NCBI RefSeq assembly: GCF_965363235.1
Contig: NC_134847.1
Coordinates: 59,180,439-59,244,438 of the forward strand
Origin: Mytilus galloprovincialis
Taxonomy: Eukaryota; Mollusca; Bivalvia; Mytilida; Mytilidae
Length of the DNA stretch: 64,000 bases
Direction of reading: 5' to 3'
Part shown: positions 9,976 to 23,890 of the stretch, in pieces
How the letters are laid out: each line of letters begins with the position of its first letter
How positions within the stretch are numbered: position 1 is the stretch's first letter
Translations under genes and position numbers: made by a program
The notes under the pieces: model-generated
The model's database searches: none
The model's input: the letters and a program-made list of their open reading frames with translations, nothing else
What the model was told of the DNA's origin: nothing

Positions 9976-10792
9976 TTTAATTATTGCGAACCCTATGATA
10001 GTTTTCCATAGATTCACCTGCAAGTTACCTGTCGATTTAAACTTTTGTAAGTTCTATTGTCCCATCTTACAAATACAACAGGTATAATTCTCTGTATAGT
10101 TCATTCAACAGGACCTTTAAATTTCTTCTAGGAGAAATATATCACTCATTGATTAATTTACCTGACCAAAAAATTATCTTTTTTTTTATTGAAATACTTC
10201 TATAAACTCACATAAACTGTATGCAATATTGTATTTATTCAATATATCATTAATATATTTTCAATCTGTTCAATATGAAATCTGATTTAATAATAAAAAG
10301 TTTATTTTAGACATATTTTTTTAGTATTTTTCAGTGAATTTGCATGTTTTTGTTGTTAATTTATAGACTATGTTTATGAAGACCTTAATTTAAAAATAAT
10401 AATCTTCAAATTTTTATTTATCAAACACACAAAAATATTGAATATTTGATCAGAAATCAACTTTTAATTTTTAAATCAGTATTAATATTGAACACATTAA
10501 AAACGAGTTTTTGATATTGAATAAACACAACACCACATGCAGTTTTGTGAGTCCTTTCTTAGTATTGGTATTTTTTCATCATTGGCAGTTCAATTTTTTG
10601 TTCAGGTAAATTAATCAATGAGTGATAGATTTCTCTTGGAAGAAATTTAAAGGTCTGAGTGAATAAACTATACAGAGAACAATACCTGTTGTATTTGTGA
10701 GATGGGACAATAGAACTGCCAAAAGTTTAAATCGACAGGTAACTTGCAGGTGAATCCATGGAAAACTATCATAGGGTTCGCTATAATTGAAC
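9976..10792. repeat. Long imperfect palindrome (foldback-type), ~815 bp
   Basis: The arm 9976-10176 is the reverse complement of 10592-10792 with scattered mismatches. Examples are GCGAACCCTATGATAGTTTTCC against GGAAAACTATCATAGGGTTCGC, and ATCACTCATTGATTAATTTACC against GGTAAATTAATCAATGAGTGAT. The ~415-bp middle is AT-rich and itself weakly symmetrical about position ~10384 (TGTATTTATTCAATAT against ATATTGAATAAACACA). It could fold into one long hairpin. It may be a foldback or MITE-like element, or a fused inverted duplication. No coding content. Confidence 0.85.
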
Positions 10793-11346
10793 CTTTTTTT
10801 CGAGCTAATTGGATATTGAACAAGAGGCCCTTATGAGCCTGAATCATTTTTTGCAAGTCTGGCATCAATGATTATTTTGCTGTTTAATTTATATAAATTT
10901 GTGTCCATCTATCATAGTTTCTGCAAAATAAACCCCAAACATTTGATAAAAATCTTTTTTCAAGGGCAATAGATACGATTAGGAATCAGTTCACTTTCTG
11001 TTATGTGGACTTATTTGTAAGTCTTACTTTCCCGAACATTTTTGTATTTGAAATTTTCTTTCTATGTGTTCTAGTTATTGCAAAACACTGAATAAAAGGG
11101 TTTAGCATTCTAAATTAGGCAACAGTAGTAAACTCGCTTGGAAAATGTCCAATATTCTTGAACATGACAACTGCCATTTTCCTGACATCTTAAAGGGATG
11201 AATTGGCAGATTGATCAAGGTTGAATTATGTGTACCAAGTCCGGAATATGACTGTTTGGTGTTTTTGAGCTTATGATTTTGCCATTTGATTAGGGACTTT
11301 TCGTTTGAATTTTCCTCGGAGTTCAGTATTTTTGTGATTTCACATT
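10793..11346. other. Intergenic DNA with repeat fragments
   Basis: About 10813-10850 (AACAAGAGGCCCTTATGAGC) resembles the end of a bivalve interspersed repeat I know from memory. 11265-11345 is another copy of the short repeat at 2275-2365 (TTTTGCCA(T/C)TTGATTAGG, TTTTCCTC(G/A)GAGTTCAGTA). Nothing else is recognised. Confidence 0.5.
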
Positions 11347-12045
11347 TTTAGCTCACCCTGGCCCGAAAGGCCAAGTGAACTTTTCTCATCACTTGGCGTC
11401 CATCGTCCGTCGTCGTCGTCGTCCGTCCGTCGTCGTTAACTTTTACAAAAATCTTCTCCTTTGAAACTACTGGGCCAAATTTAACCATACTTGGCCACAA
11501 TCATCATTGGGCTAACTAGTTTAAAAAATGTGTCCAGTGACCCGGCCAACTAACCAAGATTGCCGCCATGGCTAAAAATTGAACATAGGGGTATTGGCTT
11601 ATATCTCTGAAACCAAAGCATTTAGAGCAAATCTGACATGAGGTACAATTGATAATCAGGTCAAGACCTATCTGCCCTGAAATTTTCAAATGAATCTGAC
11701 AACCCGTTGTTGGGTTGCTGCCCCTGAATACCCAACATAATCAAAATGGTCAAATGACCTCTTAAAGAGTTATTGCTCTTTATAGTAAATTTTTAACAAT
11801 TTTCATAAATTTTGTAGTTTTTGTAAATTTTTACAAAAGAATTTAACTACTGGGATAGATTCATAGGCTCATTAGATAGCGATACTTGTAAGCAGCAAGA
11901 ATGTTCACTAAGGTAATATCTACAAACACATCACCATCACCAAAGCACAATTTTGTCATGAATTCATCTGTGTCTTTCGTTTATGATATGTGCAAAGACC
12001 AAGGTGAGCAACACGTACAGGCTCTTTAGAGCCTCTAGTTTTATG
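11347..12045 (+). repeat. ~0.7-kb bivalve AGCTCACC interspersed element
   Basis: It runs from TTTAGCTCACCCTGGCCCGA to GGCTCTTTAGAGCCTCTAGT. I recognise the start, the CACTTGGCGTCCATCGTCCG region, the CTACTGGGCCAAATTTAACC region and the GAGCCTCTAG end from memory as a repeat shared by many bivalves. It is non-coding here. A partial copy of its starting end lies in opposite orientation at 12680-12745 (TGATGGCAATAGCTCACATG). Confidence 0.75.
11398..11437 (+). repeat. CGT/CCGT microsatellite
   Basis: A run of CGTC, CGT and CCGT units (CGTCGTCGTCGTCGTCCGTC core) inside the AGCTCACC element. It is a strong local GC-rich island in AT-rich surroundings. Confidence 0.85.
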
Positions 12046-12400
12046 TTTTATTTTATTTGTTTATTTGTACTGCATTCTCGTCATGTAATGATGTCATTTT
12101 AGCGGTAATTTAACATTACCATAAAGCGCGGAGGTTTGGCTAGCCATAAAACCAGGTTCAACAAACCATTTATTCTTAAAGTGTCCTGTACAAAGTAAGG
12201 AATATGACAGTTGTTATTTAATAGTTCATTTCTATTTATGTTGCATTGTCGTTTGTTTTTGTTGCACTTGTTCTGTTGTTTCTTTGGTTTCCTCTTGTAG
12301 TTGATGTGTTTCCCTCGGTTTTAGTTTGTAACCGGTATTTGTTTTCTCTCAATCGATTTATGACTTTTGGACAGCGGTATACTACTGTTGCCTGTGTTTA
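12046..12400 (+). repeat. Second copy of the ~350-bp repeat at 4748-5170
   Basis: Collinear with 4800-5150: one 30-bp unit (TTTGTACTGCATTCTCGTCA), then ATGTCATTTTAGCGG, CATAAAGCGC, GGTTTGGCTAGCCATAAAA, TTGCATTGTCGTTTG and TCAATCGATTTATGACTTTT. The palindrome of the other copy reads ACAGCGGTATACTACTGTTG here. A 107-residue frame at 12246-12569 runs through it but is repeat-derived. Confidence 0.8.
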
Positions 12401-12952
12401 CTTATATGATTTTTTTTTATTTGAAGTTTCTGTCTATATATTAAAAGTTCTGATATTTTCATTTTTATATAGAAATAGTATTCAAAAGGGGAAAAACTCT
12501 TATAAGGGGTCCATCAATCTATCAATGACTGTGACTCCTGTACAGCAAAAAAAAAACCACCAAACCTGACCTCCGTTTTGTCCCTGTTATTAACATATTA
12601 AAGTTTGATGGGCATTGGTTGAATGGTTCATAAGCTATAAGTTTTACAAGTTTTAAAGGAGATCTTTGAAAATTTACGACAACGTTGGATGCCAAATGAT
12701 GGCAATAGCTCACATGGTCCCTTAGTCCAGGAAAGCTTAATAGGTCATGGTGAGGTTTGACATTTTAAAGCTACTCACCTCTTAATTAATAAGAGGACCT
12801 TGCAATAAACATATCTGCAAAAATTGGTGTTCATTGGTTTTTAAGAAGAAAATCAGAAAAACAAATGTGATACTGTTATCAATATGCTTTGTTGTAGATG
12901 AACATGATGGGCAAAATCCAATAAAAAGTTATCTCACATGGTACCAGTTCTC
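12401..12952. other. Intergenic DNA with a reversed AGCTCACC fragment
   Basis: About 12680-12745 is a partial minus-strand copy of the start of the 11347-12045 element. The rest is AT-rich with no gene recognised. Confidence 0.45.
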
Positions 12953-13200
12953 CAATCTTACACATTATTCTAAATCCAAGATCCCAGTCCACAATAAGAT
13001 ATGTCAATCCAACCTTAATCATTGTTCTAAATCCAAGGTTCCAATCCTCAGGTGAATATGTCAATCCAATCCTCAAGGGAATATGTCAATCCAATCTCAC
13101 CCATTATTTCAACTTCGAGGTACCAATACCCAAAAAGATATGCCAATCCAACCTTATACTTTGTTCTAACTCCAAGGTATCAGTTCTCAGCAAGTTACTG
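12953..13200 (+). repeat. 57-bp tandem repeat, ~4.5 units
   Basis: Units beginning CAATCCAA(C/T)C start at 13005, 13062, 13087 and 13144, with a diverged unit before 13005. The 13005-13061 and 13087-13143 units are exactly 57 bp; the 13062 unit is shortened to 25 bp by an internal deletion. The consensus contains CATTGTTCTAAATCCAAGG and ends in ATATGT. A solitary related segment occurs at 13392-13430 (GTTAATCCAACCTAACACAT), so the array was once longer or the unit is dispersed. Confidence 0.85.
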
Positions 13201-14530
13201 TAATCGCACTAATATTCAAGAAACATTTTTTTTCACAGCTTTCGTGAGTAATGAAATTACACGAAAAAATAAATAATCATTAATAAGTGAAACTTAAATC
13301 ATTCCTTATTCTACTGCTTCAAATACATTAATTAAATTGCCACGAAAAGGAATAGAAAGGGTTAAAGTCAAAATGAAGTTGGCTTACAGTATGTTAATCC
13401 AACCTAACACATTGTTCTAGATCCAAGGTGACCAGGCTTTGTAGGTAAAAGGTGAATACCAAATTGTTTTTGCTTTGAAAAAACTGACGATAATATTTAA
13501 AGCCCATTATCTCCCACACTTGTTAGAGACAGTCATACTGTAATGCATTCAGCATAACTAGCTAAAAACAGATAAATTACTTCAAAAGACCAAAACAATA
13601 AAAAGTTCAATTTTTAATATAGATGAATCAAAATATTTTATACAATAAAAAATCATGGCACATATATAAGAAATCTCCTTTAACAAATTCCAACAAGCAT
13701 AAACAATATTAACAGCAACATTATAACACAACAATAAAATAAATCCATTATAAAGTTTATAGTATAAACATAAGTAAATGTTGTTCTTAAATGATCATAT
13801 TTTCTCACTAGGAATTGTGACTCTAATATTTATATCACTTTAAAAGATTTTATATGTAAAAAAATACAGAAGATACCAAAAGGATAATCAAATCAAAGTG
13901 CTTGTAAGCACTGTGGGTAAAGATTGCATTAATTGAATATCTTGAGTGTATATCACATTGATAAATTTCTTGAAATGTTCATGGATAGGATGAAGAGAAT
14001 GTTATGATCAATGTACTACATTTTGTCTTTCAAAAAGGTAGGGATAAGCCTTTGAAGATTTATATATCAAGTCAGTATCATGCAATCTCTACCATAAAAC
14101 AAATGTTGAGGATAAACAGAATGATTCAGAGTAATTTACAAAAGTATCTCATATTATCTCAAAATCTCAAAAACTATATTTATCATGAGATATGGCTTGA
14201 TATCCAAGTGTGTTGTGCCACATTTAAAGGTGGTGGAAAACCACTCTTAAATAGCCTAGGTGACCACTGGGTTTTTGATATACTGATCATCAATAATGCA
14301 GATTTCCCTAAACAAATGTTTGTGAACAGTATAATTTTTCGTCTGTTTTTAGCAATGTTAATCAATAAGTTAAACAAAGAAATAAAATATTATGCAATTT
14401 GTCATGGTTTATATTTTAATTATTATGATAATTAAATGTAATAATATTAAATAATGATAAAGCTTAGTTTGTATTTAAAATTGTCTCTATGAATAATTAG
14501 TTTAAATTACTACAGAATCAAAGTCTGCTA
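13201..14530. other. AT-rich DNA, no supported gene
   Basis: Low-complexity AT-rich sequence. A 143-residue open frame at 14004-14435 (+) has no recognisable domain and a composition expected of translated AT-rich DNA; see rejected items. No RNA gene or repeat pair is seen apart from the 13392-13430 fragment. Confidence 0.4.
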
Positions 14531-14671
14531 TATCACTAAGAGTAGTTTTACTTTTGTTCAGTGTACTTTTAAGTTTGTTCAGTGTTTTACTATTGTTGGT
14601 TATAGTTCTACTATGGTTGGTTATAGTTCTACTATTGTTGGTTATAGTTCTACTATTGTTCAGTATAGTTG
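14531..14671 (-). repeat. 21-bp minisatellite that keeps a reading frame
   Basis: The core GTTGGTTATAGTTCTACTAT recurs at 14595, 14616 and 14637, with diverged units on both sides (14658, and 14531-14590). On the minus strand a frame (14502-14759) reads through all of it as a 7-residue repeat of the form T-N-N-S-R-T-I. The period is a multiple of three, so the frame stays open by construction; there is no other sign of a gene. Confidence 0.85.
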
Positions 14672-14680
14672 AACTTTTAC

Positions 14681-15005
14681 TTATAAAAAAAGAAGATGTG
14701 GTATGATTGTCAATGAGACAACTCTCCACAAGAGACCAAAATGACACTGAAATTAACAACTATAGGTCACTAAAAGGCCTTCAACAATGAGCAAAGCACA
14801 TACCGCATAGTCAGCTATAAAAGGCCCTGAAATAACAGTGTAAAACAATTCAAACGAGAAAACTAACGGCCAAATTTAGATACAAAAAATGAACGAAAAA
14901 ACAAATATGTAACACATAAACAAACTACAACCACTGAATTACAGGCTCCTGACTTGGGACAGGCACATTCATACAGAATGTGGCGGGGTTAAACATGTTA
15001 GTTTG
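14681..15005 (+). repeat. Common mussel interspersed repeat
   Basis: From AAGAAGATGTGGTATGATTG through GAGACAACTCTCCACAAGAG, CCTTCAACAATGAGCAAAGC and CAGGCTCCTGACTTGGGACA to TGTGGCGGGGTTAAACATGT. I know this from memory as an abundant bivalve repeat, often found in gene flanks and introns. A related element lies in opposite orientation in intron 1 of the LANCL3-like gene (22085-22445). Confidence 0.8.
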
Positions 15006-15337
15006 TTTAAAAAAAAAAAGACTACTCCAAAAGTGTAAAAACTAATTAAATATCTTTGTTGTTTGTTAATAAAATAAAATATATAAGATTGGTGAGACAA
15101 AAAAAGGACAAATGAACCACCCTTGCAATACCCTCATGTGTAAGATAAATGAATAAAGCAAGTTGTCATGATTCTAATCTACGAGTGATTGGTTGTTGTT
15201 TGCTTAATATCCAGTGGCAAACATTTTTCAGGAAGACTTTATCCTATAAGCATTCATTTGTTATAAATAAAAAAAAAAATGAAAATTATTCATTTCTATT
15301 GAACATAAAATGTGTCAAATCATTTGTAGATTAACTA
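15006..15337. other. AT-rich intergenic stretch
   Basis: No gene is seen. About 15198-15235 (GTTTGCTTAATATCCAGTGGCAAACATTTTTC, described in part) is similar to 17978-18010 (TTGCCTAATGTCCAGTGGCA), a small dispersed repeat. Confidence 0.4.
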
Positions 15338-16425
15338 GAGTGCACACATTGAAATGTCTCCCCTTCTTTAATTATCATTGATATTATGTTGATAGTCCTT
15401 AACATAAAGCTTTATTACAACTGTCAAATAAACTTAACATTAACCAAGAAAACTAAACATTGACAAATAAACGATGAAAATGAGGTCAAGGTCAGACGGA
15501 CCATGCCAGGCAGACATGTACAGCTAACAATTCTTCGAATTCCATACAACAAATATAGTTGACCTATTGCTTATGGTTTAAGAAAAAGAGACTAAAACAC
15601 AAAAACTTAACACTGAGCATTGAACCGTGAAAATGAGGTCAAGGTCAAATAAAAACTGTGCAACTGACATATAAATCATAAAATATTTCCATATAACAAA
15701 TATAGATGATCTATAACATATAGTATCAGAAAAAAAGACCAAAACTAAAAAACTTAACTATAACCACTGAACCATGAAAATAAGGTCAAGGTCAGATGAC
15801 AACTGCCAGCTAGACATGAACACCTTACAATCATTCCATACATAAAATATAGTAGACCTATCGCATACAGTATAAGAAAAACAGACCCAAAACACAAAAA
15901 CTTAACTATAACCACTGAACCATGAAAATGAGGTCAAGGTCAGATGACTCCTGCCAGTTGGACATGTACACCTTACAATCCTTCCATACATCGAATATAC
16001 TTTCCTATTGCTTATGGTATCTGAGATACGGACTTGACCACCAAAACTTAACCTTGTTTACTGATCCATGAATTGAGGTTGAGGTCAAGTGAAAACTGTC
16101 TAACAGGCATGAGGACTTTGCATAGTACACACATACCAAATATAGTTATCCTATTACTTATAATAAGAGAGAATTTAACATTACAAAAAATCTTAACTTT
16201 TTTTTCAAGTAGTCACTGAACCATGAAAATGAGGTCAAGGACATTTGACATGTGACAGCTGGAAACTTCTTAACATGATGCATCTATTTACAAAGTATGA
16301 AGCATCCAGGTCTTCCACCTTCAAAAAAATAAAGCTTTTAAGAAGTTAGCTAACGCCGCCGCCGGATCACTATCCCTATGTGGAGCTTTCTGCGACAAAA
16401 GTTGCAGGCTCGACAATAAAAAACT
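15338..16425 (+). repeat. ~1.1-kb composite repeat with ~148-bp core units
   Basis: It opens with AGAGTGCACACATTGAAATG and closes with GCCGCCGCCGGATCACTATC and GCAGGCTCGACAATAAAA. Between them lie about six imperfect tandem units marked by CCATGAAAATGAGGTCAAGG. The marker motif AGGTCAAGGTCA begins at 15483, 15636, 15783 and 15931 (perfect) and at 16076 and 16232 (altered), giving spacings of 153, 147, 148, 145 and 156 bp. The layout of unique head, tandem core and unique tail recalls bivalve non-autonomous elements of the pearl/HINE type, but this assignment is inference. Non-coding. Confidence 0.75.
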
Positions 16426-18602
16426 GTAAATCAATTGAATCTAATTGGGAGCAGTAATATTGGTTAATACTCTCCTGGCTTCAGAAAACATTTAAAAATT
16501 TAACTTATGAAAGTATGAATCAAATGTTACTTGTTAGTTTTTCAATGATTAAGTTTTTAATGCCCTCTTTTACTATGTTATATTTAAGACATAATCACAA
16601 AAATGGCATTGCATGAAACAAACCTCATATGAGACCAAATTAAAATACTAATTGACTGTTCAAATTAAGCCATACCCTGTAAAGTCATACATTTTTATTT
16701 TCTTACTTTTATGACCTCAAGTTCATTAAAAAATAATATCAAATATGTCAATGTCATGAATTTTAAACAACAATTTAATAACAAAGATTTAAAATAAGAG
16801 TCTCTTAAGATCCTGTATATTCAATGCATAAGTTCAGCAGCAATAACTTTTTGAAAAGGATGATACAGTTCCAATAGTTTCAAAGGTGTAGATTTTGTAA
16901 AAATACACTTAAAACAGATGATTGATGCTCAAAGTGATAGTAAAGATCTGTAGCCCTTTGAACTAGATTGCTAAGAAGGGTCTAATAATATAAAAGATCT
17001 TGTCAATGATTTTAAAATTCTGTGAATAACTCAAAGAAAAGAAACACATTTGAACTATGTCTCCGTGTAAGAGGTTTATGTCGAACAATGTACCACTAAC
17101 ATCAAAAGTGATTATCAAAATAAATTCATTATGCAGTGATTTATAGCTGGAATATGTATGAAATCATGAGTTCCACTAGCAATCTTTAGTAGAGGTAGGT
17201 AAATAGATACTTGTATTTGATTATTTGTTACAGTAAAATCAAGATATATGTAAGCAAAGCTTAAATACCGTGCATGCATCTATACAACCTAATAATATAC
17301 AAAATACATTTTCCTTTATATGGTTGATTCAAATATAGTTATATAGAAATCCCGCAAAAGCAGTTACCCATTTTCAGAAATGACTTATAAACTTAAAAGA
17401 AGCCATATGACATCAAATGAACACTTTTAGTGTATAACATTAATACATCACACTTTATTGGCTATAAGATTTCAATGACAACAATAAAATATGGCCAAAA
17501 AAATATTACAAAAAGAAAATCCTATATACATATTCAATATGGTACTTGTTATCTGAAGTGAACTTGAATGCTTTAACAATAATTCATGAACATACCAGTT
17601 TAATGAAACGTAAATATTATAATCATACATGAGTATTTCTGTCTAAAATTTACCCAGATATCTTTTTAATAAGATGTGCCAGTCTTATATAAATGGAGAT
17701 GTGTTCCATATTTCGTCTCCAAATAATATATCATGAAAAGGCTAATACACTGTTTTGGTATGGAAAAAAAAACAAAAATTACTTAGATTGAAAAGTAAAA
17801 TAGCAGGTGCACCACTGCATGTCCTGTAAAAAAACCTGTCCATAGTTGGTTGAAATCTGTCATGTTGTTTCCAAGCATTAAAAGATTAATATATAGATAT
17901 TTTAAGTAATGGGTAAGTCAGATTTAAAATTTAAGTATTCACAAGCTTGGTTGAATTTTGTAAAGCTGTTTTAAAGGATTGCCTAATGTCCAGTGGCAAA
18001 TGTTTCATGCATGTTCAGGATGAACATGAACTACAAAAAAGATAATAATGATGATGCCAGACAACACAAATTAAATTTATATGCTGATAGTGAAACTTGG
18101 GACAAGTCTCATAATATTTGATTTTTAAACTAAACATGCTTAAGAATCAATTTAATCAATGTCTTTATATTTCCTCCAAAAATTGATATGGCCCCTTTTA
18201 CTAACACTTTTAAAATACGGCACTACAAAAATGTATAAAAATGTCATAAAATCAGATTAATATTCAGTTATCAATGAATAACATTTGGCACTAATATAAT
18301 TGAATGGGACCTTCAACCATAATAACAATATTAATACAGAACAATTCGTTATTTGACTAAAACAAACAAGTCAATTCCCTTTTAGTAATACACCTAATCG
18401 CTATTTGTTGCCATTACTGGACATCACAAAAGTTCCCATAAAATTTTGACATCAAAATAGAAAATATCTGACACCACAATGCAAAAATGATTATTGTATG
18501 ATGTCAAAAGATCAAACAGGAAAGATTTCCAAAATAGCCATAAGGTGTATAGTTTACAAATACAGGTATGAGTATGCAATTAAAAAAGATAATACTTTTG
18601 TC
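16426..18602. other. Downstream flank of the LANCL3-like gene
   Basis: AT-rich sequence without a recognisable exon or RNA gene. It may include an extended 3' UTR if the proximal polyadenylation signal is not used. 17978-18027 holds a small dispersed repeat (AATGTCCAGTGGCAAATGTT). Confidence 0.4.
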
Positions 18603-18608
18603 TTTATT
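18603..18608 (-). terminator. Candidate polyadenylation signal for LANCL3-like gene
   Basis: TTTATT on the plus strand gives AATAAA on the minus strand about 103 nt downstream of the stop codon. It is the first such hexamer after the stop and is a reasonable proximal cleavage signal, but alternatives exist further downstream. Confidence 0.45.
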
Positions 18609-18710
18609 TCTGTCTACATATTTTACAGAAATCAAGTAATTTCTGAAGCTCAATTGTTGACACTTTCTTTGTTATTCAATTGCAATATCAAATAGAAAAC
18701 TATCTATTCT

Positions 18711-23095
<4,385 letters not shown>

Positions 23096-23204
23096 TGTGC
23101 ATGCCAAATCTTCTAACAGTTGGTATGCAGTGTTTACTTGTAAACAGGTCTATTTGGTTATTTTGCGCTTTACAATTAATGCGGAACAGGTGTCCGTCAA
23201 CCGA

Positions 23205-23211
23205 TTTTATA
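23205..23211 (-). promoter_or_regulatory. Possible TATA box of the LANCL3-like gene
   Basis: TTTTATA on the plus strand reads TATAAAA on the minus strand, 110 nt upstream of the start codon, which would give a 5' UTR of about 80 nt. The 339-bp interval 23096-23434 between start codon and satellite array must hold the proximal promoter unless an upstream non-coding exon exists. No other motif was assigned. Confidence 0.3.
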
Positions 23212-23437
23212 CTATCTTAATCAAACAAACGTTTTCCTTCTTTACTGTATTATTTGTTAAATTCAGCACTTACTTCGCCCTCAATTTCTAACTCAGAAAT
23301 TTCCCATTCATGACATTAATCTGAAATGCCTTTAGTTATTTAAGATATCAATGAATTGGATGCAAATACATATTTTTTTCTCAAGCATCAAATAGACATT
23401 GACCAAATCGGAAGTTGGATTCAGCAGCTGAGCTTAA

Positions 23438-23890
23438 TAGGCCCAAGACCACAATTAATGACCCCGCTTTTCGTTGTTCACGAATATAGTTCCCTTTAAT
23501 TATAGTGTATTTTTTCTTTATTTTTTTTCTTTCCCTTTCTCATTCATTTCTTAGCTTTTCTGGGGTGGGCATGAAAGAAGAGAGCTGAAATAAACTTTTG
23601 GATGTTTTATTTTAACTGATTTTAATAAGGAAAGAGTGATTAGGCCAGGTGCAAAAAGGTTATATTTACACTTTTCGGAACATCTCTTGACTTGCCTATA
23701 GGGGTATGGATGTGTATTGGCCAAATTTGTATGATGTAAACATGCAATTTTTTTGAAAATTGCATATGTTTTGGGACTTGAACTGTACATTACTCACACA
23801 AAAAAGTATACAAAAAGAACAATTGAATTTTTTTTAATGCGACAAAACGTTATAAAGAAATGATAGAAGAATTAATTGTGGTCTCGGGCC
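23438..23890. mobile_element. 453-bp TIR-bounded cassette inside each full monomer
   Basis: First of many identical copies. The left end TAGGCCCAAGACCACAAT (then TAAT; 23438-23459) is the reverse complement of 23871-23892 with one mismatch (A against G at the eighth base). TAA stands on both sides (23435-23437 and 23891-23893; the TA of the right repeat overlaps the second). In three short monomers the flanks are joined as GGCCCCTAAGAGGTGC, with a single TAA and no cassette. This is the structure of a non-autonomous DNA transposon with a TAA target duplication. A TAA target and GGCC-type ends would suit PIF/Harbinger-like MITEs, but the extra TA at the left tip leaves the family open. The interior has one 79-residue minus-strand frame (23551-23790) that resembles nothing I know. 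Confidence 0.75.
23742..23765. repeat. Perfect 10-bp-stem hairpin inside the cassette
   Basis: ATGCAATTTT, loop TTTG, AAAATTGCAT. It is present in every full monomer. The sequence after the N gap (40926) resumes inside the right arm of this hairpin, so it may have hindered read-through or assembly there. Confidence 0.85.

Noticed and set aside
12246..12569. 107-residue frame with hydrophobic start
   Set aside because: It overlaps a known dispersed repeat whose other copy (4838-5170) does not keep it, and it also begins at a non-ATG codon.
14004..14435. 143-residue plus-strand open frame
   Set aside because: Rich in Ile, Asn, Lys, Tyr and Leu as expected of AT-rich DNA, with no domain, splice context or homologue I recognise. 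Probably chance.
23096..23107. Extended start of the LANCL3-like exon 1 at TTG (23107)
   Set aside because: A TTG start is not expected in an animal nuclear gene. The ATG at 23095 is the first in frame and fits the family N-terminus.
23468..23490. Possible CENP-B box (TTTCGTTGTTCACGAA) in the monomer
   Set aside because: It shares TTCG, but the second half reads CGAA instead of CGGG and the required A is missing. A centromere role is not supported by this motif.
23551..23790. 79-residue minus-strand open frame repeated in every full monomer
   Set aside because: It lies wholly in the TIR cassette, has no recognisable domain, and is identical in all copies only because the monomers are identical. 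Repetition is not independent evidence of coding.
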